Under the pieces are notes generated by a model that searched no databases, was not told the DNA's origin, and was given only the letters and a program-made list of their open reading frames with translations. Position numbers and translations under genes: made by a program. Positions 25,132-34,138 of a DNA stretch of 35,237 nt are shown in pieces. Positions within the stretch are counted from its first letter, which is position 1. Every line of letters begins with the position of its first letter. This DNA is from Eubacteriales bacterium. Lineage in GTDB: Bacteria > Bacillota > JASUSC01. The stretch lies in the NCBI GenBank assembly GCA_030446285.1, contig JASUSC010000013.1, positions 1 to 35,237 on the forward strand, written 5' to 3'.

Positions 25132-25925
25132 GTCGTCAGAAGCACCTCCAGGGCTGCTCCCGGATCGGGAGCGCGCATGAGCGCCTCTCCGATGAGCACT
25201 CCGTGATAGCCGCGACGGCTAAGCTCCTGAATCTCCGCAGCCGTATTAATGCCACTTTCACTCACCATTACCACCCCGGCCTTCCGCAGGAGGGGCGCCA
25301 GGGTGAAAGAAGTGTTCAGGTCGGTGACAAAAGTGTGGAGATTCCGGTTGTTAACCCCTACCAGCCTAGCCCCGGCCGCCAGAACTTTTTCCGCCTCTTC
25401 CTCATCATGCACCTCCACTAAGGCCTCCATTCCTAATTCCGTTGTTAGAGCTGCCAGCTCTTCAATTTCCTCCCGCTCTAAAACGGCAGCGATAAGGAGG
25501 ACGGCCGCCGCTCCTAAAAGACGCGCCTCGTAAATCTGGTAGGGGTCGAAGATAAAATCCTTCCGCAAAAGGGGTAACCTTACAACCCGGCTCACCTCCT
25601 GGAGATAGACGGGGGAACCGAGAAAATAGTCCTCTTCAGTGAGAACGGAAATGGCCGCCGCTCCGGCCTTTTCGTAGGCCAGAGCTATGGTCACTGGGTC
25701 AAACTGTTCCCGGATCAGCCCTTTTGACGGCGATGCTTTTTTTATTTCGGCAATGACCCCCGCTTTTCCTTTCGCGGCCGCCGCCTGCAGGGCTCGACTC
25801 AGCGAAGGCGGCCGGGACATGCGGGCCGCCTCCTCCGCTTCTCGCCTCACTTCCGGAAAGGGCTTAGCCTTTTTAACCGCAGCCAGCCTTTCCCGCCGGG
25901 TACGGAGGATTTTTTCTAAGAACAC
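25128..25925 (-). CDS. trpC: Indole-3-glycerol phosphate synthase
   Basis: Closes the indole ring of CdRP with loss of CO2. [12 protein letters not shown] holds the catalytic Lys and the substrate loop; [28 protein letters not shown] and VSESGI complete the family pattern. It has 265 residues. It begins at GTG 25925 inside the end of trpD (10-base overlap), with GGAGG about ten bases upstream. Confidence 0.95.
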   Translation of the reverse strand: MFLEKILRTRRERLAAVKKAKPFPEVRREAEEAARMSRPPSLSRALQAAAAKGKAGVIAEIKKASPSKGLIREQFDPVTIALAYEKAGAAAISVLTEEDYFLGSPVYLQEVSRVVRLPLLRKDFIFDPYQIYEARLLGAAAVLLIAAVLEREEIEELAALTTELGMEALVEVHDEEEAEKVLAAGARLVGVNNRNLHTFVTDLNTSFTLAPLLRKAGVVMVSESGINTAAEIQELSRRGYHGVLIGEALMRAPDPGAALEVLLTT

Positions 25926-26947
25926 CGCCGTTTCTCCTCCCCTATTTCCTGACTCAGACGGCGCAGGTGTTCCAGTTTAGCCGCTGCCAGCCCTTTATCG
26001 ATGCTCTCTTGAGCCAAATGCAGAGCCTCCTTAAGATCGTCCACCCCGCCGGCCATAATGCCGAAAGCAGCATTGAGCAAAACCACATCCCGCAGCGGCC
26101 CCTTCCTTCCTTCCAACACTTCCCGCAAGAGCCGGGCATTCTCTAGGGCTCCCCCTCCCTGGAGGTCGGCAAGGGAGCAGTAGGTAAAGCCGTACTCCGC
26201 CGGGTCGAAAGTGTATTTCCTAATCTCGCCCCCCTTGAGTTCCACCACTAAAGTGGGGCCGGTGAGGGAAACCTCGTCCATCCCATCGTGACCGTGGACG
26301 ACAAAGGCCCTCTCCACTCCTAACCGGGCCAGCACCCGGGCCATGGTCTCCGTAAGCTCCGGTCGGAACACCCCTAATACCTGACCCCGGGCAAAAGCCG
26401 GGTTGGCCAGGGGGCCGAGAATATTGAACACGGTCCGGATTCCTAATTCCCGCCGCGGTTTGGCCACGTGGCGCATGGCGGTGTGCAGGTTGGGAGCAAA
26501 GAGAAAACCAATCCCCACCTCATCCAGACAGCGACCAGCTCCGGCGGCATCCAGATCAATGTTTACCCCTAAAGCCTCTAGCACATCGGCGCTGCCGCAA
26601 CGGCTGGAAACACTGCGGTTGCCGTGTTTGGCCACCGGAATTCCAGCACCCGCCACCACAAAAGCCGCCGCCGTGGACACGTTGAAGGTGTGGCAGCCGT
26701 CGCCTCCGGTACCGCAGGTATCCACCACCCGTTCGTACCGGCTCCGCACCCGGCTGGCTTTCTCCCGCATTACCTGGGCCAGGGCGGCAATTTCCTCCTC
26801 CGTTTCCCCTTTCATCTTCAGGGCAACGAGAAAGGCGCCGATCTGGGCCTCGCTGCACCTGCCCTCCATGATATCCTCCATTACCGCCCGGGCCTCTTCA
26901 AAACGCAGATGTTCGCCCTTACTCAACTTCTCTAAAACTTCTCTCAT
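25916..26947 (-). CDS. trpD: Anthranilate phosphoribosyltransferase
   Basis: Attaches phosphoribose from PRPP to anthranilate. DTCGTGGDG is the PRPP-binding loop, [21 protein letters not shown] the metal and anthranilate region, and [10 protein letters not shown] the conserved C-terminal loop. It has 343 residues and is not fused to trpG. ATG 26947 has GAGG nine bases upstream, in the short gap after trpG. Confidence 0.96.
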   Translation of the reverse strand: MREVLEKLSKGEHLRFEEARAVMEDIMEGRCSEAQIGAFLVALKMKGETEEEIAALAQVMREKASRVRSRYERVVDTCGTGGDGCHTFNVSTAAAFVVAGAGIPVAKHGNRSVSSRCGSADVLEALGVNIDLDAAGAGRCLDEVGIGFLFAPNLHTAMRHVAKPRRELGIRTVFNILGPLANPAFARGQVLGVFRPELTETMARVLARLGVERAFVVHGHDGMDEVSLTGPTLVVELKGGEIRKYTFDPAEYGFTYCSLADLQGGGALENARLLREVLEGRKGPLRDVVLLNAAFGIMAGGVDDLKEALHLAQESIDKGLAAAKLEHLRRLSQEIGEEKRRCS

Positions 26948-26974
26948 CTCAACTCGCCTCCTCTTTTCTCCTCT

Positions 26975-27538
26975 CTACCCGGCCAAAAAATTGGCTAAAA
27001 GCTCTTTCCCATACTCGGTCATAATGGACTCCGGATGGAACTGGACCCCTTCCACCGGCCAATAGCGGTGACGGATACCCATCACCGTCCCGTCCTCGGT
27101 GGTGGCTGTTACCTCCAGTTCCGGCGGCAGGCTTTCCCGTTCCACCACTAAAGAGTGATAACGGGTAGCCCGGAAAGGACTTGGCAGACCTCGGTACACC
27201 CCCTTCCCGTCGTGGTAGATAAGGGAAGTCTTCCCGTGCATAGGGTACTTCCCCCGCACCACCCGCCCGCCAAAAGCCTGGCCGATGGCCTGGTGCCCTA
27301 AACACACGCCCAGGATGGGCTTTTTCCCGGCAAAATAGCGGACCACGTCCAGGGAAATCCCCGCCTCATCAGGAGTGCAGGGCCCCGGGGAAATGATGAT
27401 ATGGCTGGGATCCATGGCCTCGATCTCCGGAATGGTGATGCGGTCGTTGCGTCTTACCACCACTTCCTGTCCAAGTTCCCCTAAATACTGGACTAGGTTG
27501 TAGGTGAATGAATCGTAGTTGTCAATCATGAGGATCAT
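26975..27538 (-). CDS. trpG: Anthranilate synthase component II (glutamine amidotransferase)
   Basis: Supplies ammonia from glutamine to TrpE. It is a class I amidotransferase with the triad Cys79 ([17 protein letters not shown]), His168 and Glu170 (VQFHPES). It has 188 residues. The open frame extends upstream inside trpE, but the family N-terminus ([14 protein letters not shown]) starts at ATG 27538, with GGAGG nine bases before it; this overlaps the trpE stop by 17 bases. It may also serve 4-amino-4-deoxychorismate synthase, as in other Firmicutes with a single TrpG/PabA; that is an inference. Confidence 0.95.
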   Translation of the reverse strand: MILMIDNYDSFTYNLVQYLGELGQEVVVRRNDRITIPEIEAMDPSHIIISPGPCTPDEAGISLDVVRYFAGKKPILGVCLGHQAIGQAFGGRVVRGKYPMHGKTSLIYHDGKGVYRGLPSPFRATRYHSLVVERESLPPELEVTATTEDGTVMGIRHRYWPVEGVQFHPESIMTEYGKELLANFLAG

Positions 27539-29003
27539 CCCTGTTTCCCTCCTGGAGGAGCACAAATTCACTCCGACCGGTAACCGTTTGCAGCAAAGCC
27601 CGCGCCTTGTTGATGGTCTCCATGTACTCCCGCCGGGGGTCTGAATCCCAGACAATCCCCGCTCCGGCCTGGAAATAGACCTTCCCATCCTTAACCCACA
27701 GGGTGCGGATAGTGATACAGGTGTCCATGTCACCGGTACAGCTCAAGTAACCCACCGCTCCGGCATAGGGCCCGCGGGGCACCGGTTCCAGCTCGTCGAT
27801 AATCTCCATGGCCCTGATTTTGGGTGCCCCCGATACCGTCCCCGCCGGAAACACCGCTTTCAACACCTCCAAGGGCCCTACTCCTTCCTCCACCTGGCCC
27901 TGGACGGTGGACACGATGTGGATCACGTGGGAATAGTGTTCCAACTGGAAAAACTCCGTCACCTTTACGCTCCCCGGCCGGCAAACCCGTCCTAAATCGT
28001 TGCGCCCTAAATCCACTAACATCAAGTGCTCCGCCCGTTCCTTTTCGTCGGCCAAAAGCTCTCGCCCTAAAGCCTCATCCTCCTCCGGCCGCCCCGTCCG
28101 GGGCCGGGTCCCGGCAATGGGCCGGGTCTGGGCGATGCCTTCCTCCACCCGCACTAACATTTCCGGCGAGGCGCCTACCAGTTGCAGGTCGCCGAAATCC
28201 AGGTAAAACATGTACGGGGAAGGGTTAATCCGCCGCAGCCGGCGGTAGATGTTAAAGGGATCCTCCCGGCAGGGAAGGAAAAAACGTTGGGACAACACCA
28301 CTTGGAAAATGTCCCCGGCCCGGATGTACTCCCGGGCTTTCTCCACCATGAAATGGAAATACTCCTCCGTCATTCCGGCCTTCACCACAGCCCCGTTGCC
28401 GTTGCCGGGCGGCAGCAACTTTTCCCCTTCCTGGGCCGTGAGAGCCTCTCTCACCAGTCCGTGGAGAACCTCTATCGCCTCCTGGTAGGCGGCTTCCACC
28501 TTTCCCCGAGGCAGGGTGTTTACCACCACCCGTAGGGTGTGGTGGCGGTGGTCGAAGATAAACACCTGCGCCGGCACCATCAACCGGTACAGCGGCCCCT
28601 CCTCCCTAGCGTGACGGCGGCTGCGGATGTTGTCCAGGAAATATACTAAGTCGTAGTCGAAGTACCCCACCGCCCCGCCGTAGAAAGGCAGGCCGTCAAG
28701 GCGCGGTCCCCGCATCTCAGCCAGGGTTGCCGCCAGCCCTTCTAAATCCCTTCCCGCCAGCATCTTAAGCGGCGCGCAGCCGATAAAGGAAAAACGGGCC
28801 ATCTTCTCTCCGCCGGTAGCGCTCTCCAGCAGGAAAGAAGGTCCTTTCCCTCTGGCCACCCGGCGGTAAAGGGAAATAGGTGTCAGGGTGTCGGCTAAAA
28901 ACTCGGCCATCACCGGCACCATAGCGTATTCCCCAGCCAGGCGGCAGAACTCTTCCCGGTCAGGATAAACTCTCAGCTCCATCTCCGCTATTCCTCCGCT
29001 CAT
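27522..29003 (-). CDS. trpE: Anthranilate synthase component I
   Basis: Converts chorismate and ammonia to anthranilate; usually feedback-inhibited by tryptophan. Chorismate-binding motifs are intact: [40 protein letters not shown] and YAGAVGYLS. The N-terminal region contains [18 protein letters not shown], near the usual tryptophan-binding site. ATG 29003 is preferred (GGAG seven bases away); ATG 28982 is a weaker alternative. At 493 residues it is normal. It is first in the operon, about 25 bases after the leader terminator. Confidence 0.95.
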   Translation of the reverse strand: MSGGIAEMELRVYPDREEFCRLAGEYAMVPVMAEFLADTLTPISLYRRVARGKGPSFLLESATGGEKMARFSFIGCAPLKMLAGRDLEGLAATLAEMRGPRLDGLPFYGGAVGYFDYDLVYFLDNIRSRRHAREEGPLYRLMVPAQVFIFDHRHHTLRVVVNTLPRGKVEAAYQEAIEVLHGLVREALTAQEGEKLLPPGNGNGAVVKAGMTEEYFHFMVEKAREYIRAGDIFQVVLSQRFFLPCREDPFNIYRRLRRINPSPYMFYLDFGDLQLVGASPEMLVRVEEGIAQTRPIAGTRPRTGRPEEDEALGRELLADEKERAEHLMLVDLGRNDLGRVCRPGSVKVTEFFQLEHYSHVIHIVSTVQGQVEEGVGPLEVLKAVFPAGTVSGAPKIRAMEIIDELEPVPRGPYAGAVGYLSCTGDMDTCITIRTLWVKDGKVYFQAGAGIVWDSDPRREYMETINKARALLQTVTGRSEFVLLQEGNRDDPHD

Positions 29004-29024
29004 CTCAACTCTCCTCTCTAAACG

Positions 29025-29053
29025 CAAAAAACCAGCACTCAACTGAGTGCTGG
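29025..29053 (-). terminator. trp leader attenuator (terminator hairpin before trpE)
   Basis: CCAGCACTCA (29032-29041) and TGAGTGCTGG (29044-29053) pair perfectly; on the minus strand the stem is followed by TTTTTT. It lies between the TRAP-like site and trpE. Right before it another hairpin (GTTTGGA 29053-29059 with TCCAAAC 29067-29073) shares its outer base and touches the last TRAP triplet. Confidence 0.85.
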
Positions 29054-29072
29054 TTTGGATGCAAAGTCCAAA

Positions 29073-29125
29073 CTCTTCCGCCCTCAGCTCAGCTCGTCTC
29101 CTCTCAGCTCAACTCAGCTCAGCTC
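29073..29125 (-). promoter_or_regulatory. TRAP (MtrB) binding site in the trp leader
   Basis: On the minus strand eleven triplets occur at an exact 5-base period (first bases at plus positions 29125, 29120, 29115 and so on to 29075). Ten are GAG; the tenth in order is CGG. The trp RNA-binding attenuation protein is an 11-subunit ring that binds eleven G/UAG triplets with 2-3-base spacers, so number and spacing match. When tryptophan-loaded TRAP binds, the terminator at 29025-29053 should form and stop transcription of trpE. Confidence 0.85.
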
Positions 29126-29136
29126 TTCCCTTTGCT

Positions 29137-29152
29137 AAGGCCTTGCGGCCCT
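29137..29152 (-). promoter_or_regulatory. 5' stem-loop with GNRA tetraloop in the trp leader
   Basis: Minus-strand AGGGCC-GCAA-GGCCTT folds into six pairs (one G-U) capped by a GCAA tetraloop, 11 bases before the first GAG triplet. It sits where the B. subtilis trp leader has its 5' stem-loop that assists TRAP. Confidence 0.5.
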
Positions 29153-29193
29153 TCATACCAGCAGAAAAGGAGAAAGCTATTCACTTAACTAAT

Positions 29194-29222
29194 AGTCTAC
29201 CCGACCTTTTTTCATCCGTCAA
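29194..29222 (-). promoter_or_regulatory. Promoter of the trp operon
   Basis: Minus strand: -35 TTGACG (29222-29217), 17-base spacer, -10 TAGACT (29199-29194). The start would lie near 29187, giving a leader of about 185 bases that holds the GNRA hairpin, the TRAP site and the terminator. The stretch 29223-29335 upstream shows nothing else. Confidence 0.7.
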
Positions 29223-29335
29223 GAATTTTTTATTTTCCAGCTCTTCCCTCGTTCCTCTGCAAGAGAACGCCAATAAATCCCAGCGCGGCCTTGCTACCTC
29301 TTCTGAGGCAACACCGGCATCTTGCAGGCAAAAAA

Positions 29336-29710
29336 TCACGGCCCCGTTCCCGCTTTCTCCACATACCAGCCACGCTCATCTTTTTTCAGCCAGAAGAAAG
29401 GCACCTCTTCTAAGTCGTGAAGCCCGGCATAATACCCTTCAACGGCGAACTGCCGCCTGCCCCGGTCATAAATATTGGTGGGGATAATCTTCAGGTTAAA
29501 GGCGTCCAACGGATGGCCCTGGCGCAAAACGTACTTCTTAATCGCCAGTTCCGGCGTTCTCGCCGGTAAAAGGAGGTAGAGATAAAAGCCAGCAAAAAGG
29601 GCAACTATTATGAAAAAGACAGCCACCGCTTTTCCGCTCCGCTTTCGGATTTTTTTCAATCCCTTCAAAACAAATGACTTCCAACCGGCCGAATACCTTT
29701 TACCACCCAC
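29336..29710 (-). CDS. Hypothetical membrane-anchored protein (124 aa)
   Basis: No family is recognised. A basic N-terminus (KGLKKIRKRSGK) leads into one hydrophobic segment, residues about 28-48 (AVAVFFIIVALFAGFYLYLLL), then a soluble domain of about 75 residues with DRGRRQFAVEGYYAGLHDLE and FWLKKDERGWYVE. A positive N-terminus predicts the domain faces outward, perhaps a DUF4878- or NTF2-like fold, but that is a guess. It starts at GTG 29710, overlapping the phosphoesterase stop by 11 bases; internal TTG starts are possible. Confidence 0.6.
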   Translation of the reverse strand: MGGKRYSAGWKSFVLKGLKKIRKRSGKAVAVFFIIVALFAGFYLYLLLPARTPELAIKKYVLRQGHPLDAFNLKIIPTNIYDRGRRQFAVEGYYAGLHDLEEVPFFWLKKDERGWYVEKAGTGP

Positions 29711-30425
29711 CCCGGCGGAGGAAGTCGGCCAGCTCCGGCGGCAAGCCGGCTTTTACGATCTGCGCCGCCGTTCGCTCCACGTCGTAGGGAACTTCGATGA
29801 TATCCACTTTTACCTGCTCTCCCACCGTGATCAGGACGTAGGTGGCGTTGGGATTGCCGTGTTTGGGACGGCCGACACTGCCGGCGTTGATGATGTTGAC
29901 CTCCTCTAAGCGAAGATGATAAGGGCGGTGGGTATGGCCGGCAATGAGGATGTCCGCTCCGGCCTGAGTCTTTATCTCCTGGAAGAAGTCCGGCCCCTTC
30001 TCCGGCAACAGGTATTCGTTTAAGGACCGGGGGCTGCCGTGGACTAGGAGGACCTCCCGCTTCCCTTCCTGCCAGCGGAGGCTTGCAGGCAGTTGCCGCA
30101 GCCAGGCAACATTTTCCTCCCAGACTTCCCGCGCAGTCCACAGGAGAGAGTGTTCACCAATAACCCTGCTCTTCTCGTCCGGGTAGTCGCACCCGCACAC
30201 CGGTCGCAGCCAGGCCACCGCGTCGTCATAATTCCCCAGCACGGTGAGGATGTTCTCCTCCCGCACCCGCTCTATCACTTCGTTGGGCCAGGGCCCGTAG
30301 CCCACTAAATCTCCGGCGCAGTAGATTCTCGCAACGCCGCGCCTTCTGATGTCCGCCAGCACCGCTTCCAGCGCCGGCAGGTTGCCGTGCAGGTCGGCGA
30401 TGACGGCAAAGATTGCCTCACCCAT
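29700..30425 (-). CDS. Metallophosphoesterase, YfcE/MJ0936-like family
   Basis: Two-metal phosphodiesterase of the calcineurin-like superfamily. The five conserved blocks are present: VIADLHGNLPAL, GDLVGYGPWPNEV, GNYD, LLVHGSPR and AGHTHRPYHL, then NAGSVGRPKHGNP. The last motif and the size (241 residues) match small phosphodiesterases acting on model or cyclic nucleotide substrates; the natural substrate is unknown. It overlaps the ArsR gene by eight bases and the membrane-protein gene by 11, so the three form an operon. Confidence 0.85.
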   Translation of the reverse strand: MGEAIFAVIADLHGNLPALEAVLADIRRRGVARIYCAGDLVGYGPWPNEVIERVREENILTVLGNYDDAVAWLRPVCGCDYPDEKSRVIGEHSLLWTAREVWEENVAWLRQLPASLRWQEGKREVLLVHGSPRSLNEYLLPEKGPDFFQEIKTQAGADILIAGHTHRPYHLRLEEVNIINAGSVGRPKHGNPNATYVLITVGEQVKVDIIEVPYDVERTAAQIVKAGLPPELADFLRRGGW

Positions 30426-30774
30426 TTTTCTTCCTCTGCTGGCCGTTGCCGGCCTTTTCGTTCCCCTCTAAGACCCGTAGGGTATCATTGACCTGGCTGC
30501 GGAGAACTTTCTTTACCGTGTCCAGAATGTCCAGCACTTCGGGATAATTAATCCGGTAAAGGACCATCAGCCCCTCTTTGCGGGAGGAGAGAATGCCCTG
30601 CTTTTTCAGCACCGCTAAGTGCTGGGAAATATTGGACTGCTCTAAGTCCAGGTCTTCGGTAAACTCGCACACGCACTTTTCCCCTCCCCGCAAAAGTTCG
30701 AGAATGCGGATGCGGGTGGGGTGAGAAAGAGCTTTTAAAAACTCCGCTTCCATCTGGTAAATTAACTCTTCCAT
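30418..30774 (-). CDS. ArsR/SmtB-family transcriptional regulator
   Basis: Winged-helix metal- or redox-sensing repressor of 118 residues. LSHPTRIRILELL is the first conserved helix; LEQSNISQHLAVLKKQGIL is the DNA-recognition helix-turn-helix. Cys34 and Cys36 in EKCVCEFTEDL match the CVC motif of the alpha3 metal site in ArsR/CadC-type sensors. The open frame runs further upstream, but ATG 30774 has AGGAG nine bases before it and gives the family N-terminus. A hairpin and an AT-rich palindromic promoter lie upstream. The copper genes upstream in the same direction suggest soft-metal sensing. Confidence 0.88.
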   Translation of the reverse strand: MEELIYQMEAEFLKALSHPTRIRILELLRGGEKCVCEFTEDLDLEQSNISQHLAVLKKQGILSSRKEGLMVLYRINYPEVLDILDTVKKVLRSQVNDTLRVLEGNEKAGNGQQRKKNG

Positions 30775-30795
30775 TCCCTTCTTCTCCTTTGCCTT

Positions 30796-30840
30796 AACCG
30801 GCCCGGAGCAAATTCTGGCCGCCCCGGGACCGGTTTTTTT
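30796..30840 (+). terminator. Strong hairpin with T run upstream of the ArsR gene
   Basis: AACCGGCCCGG (30796-30806) pairs with CCGGG-A-CCGGTT (30824-30835, one bulged A), then a T run to 30840. On the plus strand it is a terminator with no plus-strand gene before it. On the minus strand it would fold in the 5' leader of the ArsR mRNA, next to the ribosome binding site, so it may instead act on stability or translation. Confidence 0.5.
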
Positions 30841-30852
30841 ATCCACACCTTG

Positions 30853-30882
30853 TTTATAATTTGTGTATAATTTTTAAATCAA
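30853..30882 (-). promoter_or_regulatory. Promoter/operator of the ArsR operon
   Basis: Minus strand: -35 TTGATT (30882-30877), 18-base spacer, -10 TATAAA (30858-30853). Inside lies TTATA-N7-TATAA (30854-30870), an AT-rich inverted repeat of the sort bound by ArsR/SmtB repressors, so autoregulation is likely. Confidence 0.55.
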
Positions 30883-31088
30883 TTTTTTACCCTTTTCTGC
30901 ACTGCCGGAATCACCAGCGGCATGAGAATGATCAGGGTGAGAAGGAAAACCCAGACGCTTCCCCCCACTCTCTCTACCATGGTGTAACGGCCGCCGGCCG
31001 TGGCCAAAAAGAACATCCCGGCTCCCAGAACGGCAAGGGGCAGGTAAATAAAGGCTGCGATTAAGCTCACCTTCTTTTCTTTTTCCAT
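30879..31088 (-). CDS. Small membrane protein downstream of copA (69 aa)
   Basis: No family is recognised. It starts MEKEKKVSLIAAFIYLPL at ATG 31088, seven bases after the copA stop. Two hydrophobic helices are predicted (ALIAAFIY...FFLATAGG and VWVFLLTLIILMPLVI), with a basic end (VQKRVKN). Tight spacing with copA suggests a role linked to copper export or simply to the membrane complex. Its last few bases contain the -35 of the ArsR operon. Confidence 0.6.
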   Translation of the reverse strand: MEKEKKVSLIAAFIYLPLAVLGAGMFFLATAGGRYTMVERVGGSVWVFLLTLIILMPLVIPAVQKRVKN

Positions 31089-31095
31089 TTGGACG

Positions 31096-33624
31096 TCACC
31101 CCCTGACAGGCGCCCTTGTCCCCCGGCGGAAGGAAGGGACAAACCTTTTCAAAAGTAAGGTGTTCATGGTGACGGAGAAAGAGCTTAAAGCCATCAGCAG
31201 GGCAGCTAATTCCGGGGTAACGATAAAGTGGTTGACCGGAATGAAAAGGCCGGCCGCCAAGGGGATGCCCAGGGAGTTGTAGATAAAAGCCCAGAACAGG
31301 TTCTGCTTAACCTTGTTGATGGTGGCCCGGCCTATTTCCACCGCCGCCACCACGTCCAGCAGTTCCCCCCGGATGAGAATCACGTCTCCGGTCTCCTTGG
31401 CCACGTCGGTGCCGGTGCCGATGGCAATCCCCACGTCGGCCTGGGCCAGGGCAGGAGCGTCGTTGATACCGTCCCCCACCATGGCCACCGTGTAACCTTC
31501 CGCCTGGAGTTCTTTCACCTTCTCAGCCTTCTCCCAGGGTAGCACCTCTGCCCGTACTTCGTCCACTCCCGCCTGGCGAGCAATGGCCTGGGCCGTGCGG
31601 CGGTTGTCCCCGGTGAGCATTATAACCTTAAGCCCTTTTTCTTTAAGGAGCTTCACCGCCAAGGCTGCCTCTTCCTTCAGCGTGTCCGCCACAGCTACCA
31701 GCCCTACCAGCTTCCCGGCCTCGGCCACGAAAATGACCGTCTTCCCCTCTTCTTCTAACTTCTCCGCCGCCTCCCGGCCTTCCTCCCAGCTTATCCCCTT
31801 CTCCCCCATCAGGGTGCGGTTGCCGGCATAAACCGTCTTCCCGGCCACCATCGCTTCCACTCCCCGTCCCGGAAGAGCGGTGAAAGCAGAGGGTTCCGCT
31901 ACCGCTAACCCTTTTTCCCGAGCCGCCCGCACCACCGCCTGGGCCAGGGGATGCTCGGAGTTTTTGTCGGCTGCCGCAGCTAACAGCAACACCCGCTCGC
32001 CGTTGTTACCCGCCAGCGGCACCACGTCCGTGACTACCGGTTCTCCCCGCGTCAAGGTACCGGTTTTGTCAAAGACCACCGCTCGGACTTTGTTTATCTT
32101 CTCAATGGCTTCGGCCGTTTTGAAGAGGATGCCGTTCTCCGCCCCCTTACCGGTACCGGCCATGATGGCGCTGGGCGTGGCCAGCCCCACCGCACAGGGG
32201 CAGGAGATAACCAGGACGGTGATGCTCATAAGCAGGGAGAAACCGAAGGCCCGGATGTCCCCTAAGGCCATAGTGGAAAAGGCGGAGCGAATATAGGGCT
32301 CGAAGCGGTCAAAACCGTAGAAAAACCAGAAAAGAAACACCAGCAGGGAAAGGACATGGACCGCCAGGATAAAGTGGCCGGCCACCACGTCGGCAATTTT
32401 CTGCAGGGGCGGCTTGGAACCCTGGGCGTCTTCTACCATCTTCACGATCTGGGAGAGCATAGTCTCCCGCCCTACCCGGGTGGCGGTAAATTTAAAAGTT
32501 CCGGTGCGGTTGATAGTCCCGCCGATTACCTGGTCCCCTGGTTTTTTCTCCACCGGCAGACTCTCGCCGGTAAGCATGGATTCATCCACCGTGGAGAAAC
32601 CTTCCACCACCTGGCCGTCCACCGGAATAGCCTCTCCGGGCCGCACCACGATGATGTCTCCTTTCACCACCTCGTCGGCCGGAATTTCCACTTCTTCCCC
32701 ATCCCGGATTATCCTGGCCGTGGGGGGCTGGAGACTCATCAGCCGGCGTAAGGCTTCAGAAGTTCTACCCCGGGTAACTGCTTCCAAGTAGCGACCCAGG
32801 ACAATAAAGGCAGTAAGGAAAGCCGCCGACTCGTAGAAAGTAGCCTTCTCCCCGCCGAAACCGGCATCGGGCCAGAGGGTGTTGATCACGGCTATGAGAT
32901 ATGCCGCCCCGATGCCGGTGGCGTAGAGGAGGTTCATGTCGGTGATCCCTTTTTTCAGGCCCCGCCAGCTGTTGACGAAAAACTGGCCGCCGGCAAAGAT
33001 CACCACCGGCGTAGTCAGGGCCCACTGAACGTACTTGTTGGCCAAAAAGGCAGGGACGATATCCTCTAAAATCCAGTAGTGACGCAACATCCCAGCCATA
33101 ACCAAGACGGCTATGGGCCAGGTAAGGAGGAGACGGCGCTTCTGTTTCCTGATCTCCTCTTCCCGGAGTTCCTTCTCCCGCTCTAAAGCCGCCTGCCCCT
33201 CCAGCCGGTCCTCCACGCCGTAGTCCAGTTCCCGCACCGCTCGTTTTATCTGTCCCCGCTCCACGGCGCCGCTCAGGTAAACCACCCGCAGGGAAGAAGC
33301 GGCCAGATTGACGTTCGCCTCTAAGACCCCGGGAATCCTGCTTACCGCCCGCTCCACCTTACGCACGCAGGCGGCGCAGGTCATCCCGGTGACGGTAAAG
33401 AGGGCTTCTTCCGTCACCGGCTCATAGCCTAAGTCGCGAACAGTTGTTACTATCGTATTTAAATCTACTTTGCCGTCGTCATAAACCACCCGCACTGTAC
33501 CGCCGGCTAAATTTACCGACGCTTCTTCTACCCCCTTCAGCCGCCGCAACGCCCTCTCAATCTTGGCTACACAGGCGGCACAGCTTATCCCCTGCCAGCG
33601 CAGGGATATTTCCCGTCGGGCCAT
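31096..33624 (-). CDS. copA: Copper-exporting P1B-type ATPase
   Basis: Pumps Cu(I) out of the cytoplasm with ATP. Two N-terminal metal-binding domains carry Cys15/Cys18 ([12 protein letters not shown]) and Cys83/Cys86 ([12 protein letters not shown]). The A-domain has [11 protein letters not shown]; the membrane copper site is CPC at 475-477 ([14 protein letters not shown]), which marks the Cu(I) subgroup. The phosphorylated Asp519 is in [13 protein letters not shown], and [20 protein letters not shown] closes the P-domain. It has 842 residues, with about eight transmembrane helices. ATG 33624 has GGAG six bases away. A promoter with an inverted repeat lies at 33670-33698. Confidence 0.96.
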   Translation of the reverse strand: MARREISLRWQGISCAACVAKIERALRRLKGVEEASVNLAGGTVRVVYDDGKVDLNTIVTTVRDLGYEPVTEEALFTVTGMTCAACVRKVERAVSRIPGVLEANVNLAASSLRVVYLSGAVERGQIKRAVRELDYGVEDRLEGQAALEREKELREEEIRKQKRRLLLTWPIAVLVMAGMLRHYWILEDIVPAFLANKYVQWALTTPVVIFAGGQFFVNSWRGLKKGITDMNLLYATGIGAAYLIAVINTLWPDAGFGGEKATFYESAAFLTAFIVLGRYLEAVTRGRTSEALRRLMSLQPPTARIIRDGEEVEIPADEVVKGDIIVVRPGEAIPVDGQVVEGFSTVDESMLTGESLPVEKKPGDQVIGGTINRTGTFKFTATRVGRETMLSQIVKMVEDAQGSKPPLQKIADVVAGHFILAVHVLSLLVFLFWFFYGFDRFEPYIRSAFSTMALGDIRAFGFSLLMSITVLVISCPCAVGLATPSAIMAGTGKGAENGILFKTAEAIEKINKVRAVVFDKTGTLTRGEPVVTDVVPLAGNNGERVLLLAAAADKNSEHPLAQAVVRAAREKGLAVAEPSAFTALPGRGVEAMVAGKTVYAGNRTLMGEKGISWEEGREAAEKLEEEGKTVIFVAEAGKLVGLVAVADTLKEEAALAVKLLKEKGLKVIMLTGDNRRTAQAIARQAGVDEVRAEVLPWEKAEKVKELQAEGYTVAMVGDGINDAPALAQADVGIAIGTGTDVAKETGDVILIRGELLDVVAAVEIGRATINKVKQNLFWAFIYNSLGIPLAAGLFIPVNHFIVTPELAALLMALSSFSVTMNTLLLKRFVPSFRRGTRAPVRG

Positions 33625-33669
33625 TGGCTTCTCCCCTTTTCCCTTTTCGGGATGCTAATTTTTTCTTCA

Positions 33670-33698
33670 ATTTTACAACTACACGCTGTCGTAGTCAA
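33670..33698 (-). promoter_or_regulatory. copA promoter with inverted repeat
   Basis: Minus strand: -35 TTGACT (33698-33693), 17-base spacer, -10 TAAAAT (33675-33670). ACTAC (33678-33682) and GTAGT (33691-33695) form an inverted repeat with an 8-base centre, spanning the spacer and overlapping the -35. A CopY/BlaI-type or other copper repressor could bind here; it does not match the ATACCC palindrome at trxB. Confidence 0.65.
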
Positions 33699-33828
33699 TA
33701 CAAAAGGTTTGCTTCTTGGTTGTTTAAAAATACAATCCAAAACAAAGCGGATTTTGCCCGGCCGGAACAAAATATACCGCCAGCCGGTTTTAGGGCCATA
33801 ATTTACCCAATCACATGGGAAAGGCGGG

Positions 33829-34059
33829 CTACTCCCGGCCCACCTCTTCCAGGACAGAGTACCCCAAACTGGTAAGGGCACTCTCAATATGGTCCACCAG
33901 GTCCGTTCCGGCCACCCTCTCTTCAAACTCCACCTCTACCGTCCGTGCTTTGCGATTCACCTGCAAACTCTTCACTCCGTCAATCTGCGAAAGAACGTCT
34001 TCGATCCGGTCGGCATCCTGAGGAGAAAACAGGCCTCCCACCATGTATTTTTTCCGCAA
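33829..34059 (-). CDS. HMA-fold protein lacking the metal-binding CxxC
   Basis: A 76-residue protein with the ferredoxin-like fold of heavy-metal-associated domains: RIEDVLSQIDGVKSLQVN and ALTSLGYSV correspond to the helix-strand pairs of CopZ and CopA domains. Where those have GMTCxxC, this one has GGLFSPQD: no cysteine is present anywhere. It therefore cannot bind Cu(I) in the usual way. It starts at TTG 34059, with GGAGG nine bases upstream (ATG 34044 is too far). It precedes copA by about 200 bases. It may be a decayed chaperone, a regulator, or a protein-interaction domain. Confidence 0.7.
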   Translation of the reverse strand: MRKKYMVGGLFSPQDADRIEDVLSQIDGVKSLQVNRKARTVEVEFEERVAGTDLVDHIESALTSLGYSVLEEVGRE

Positions 34060-34111
34060 TTTCTTTCACCTCCTCTCCCTTATTCTCTGCCCAAAGCCGG
34101 GTCCTTTAAAC

Positions 34112-34137
34112 AAAAAAAAAGGGACGAACCATCCCTT
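34112..34137 (-). terminator. Terminator after ytxC
   Basis: AAGGGA (34119-34124) pairs with TCCCTT (34132-34137); on the minus strand nine Ts follow. It begins two bases after the ytxC stop. Confidence 0.8.
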
Positions 34138-34138
34138 C

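Noticed and set aside
29060-29125. CTCAG-rich stretch as a simple direct repeat
   Set aside because: Its exact 5-base period, eleven registers and position before the terminator fit a TRAP site; a generic repeat label would hide that.
29075-29160. trp leader peptide for ribosome-stalling attenuation
   Set aside because: The ATG in the leader encodes MKGRKALAKGRAELS, with no tryptophan codons; the GAG ladder explains the leader better.
33585-33926. 113-residue minus-strand ORF across the copA promoter
   Set aside because: It overlaps copA, its promoter and the HMA-like gene in another frame and has no recognisable sequence; it is a shadow ORF.
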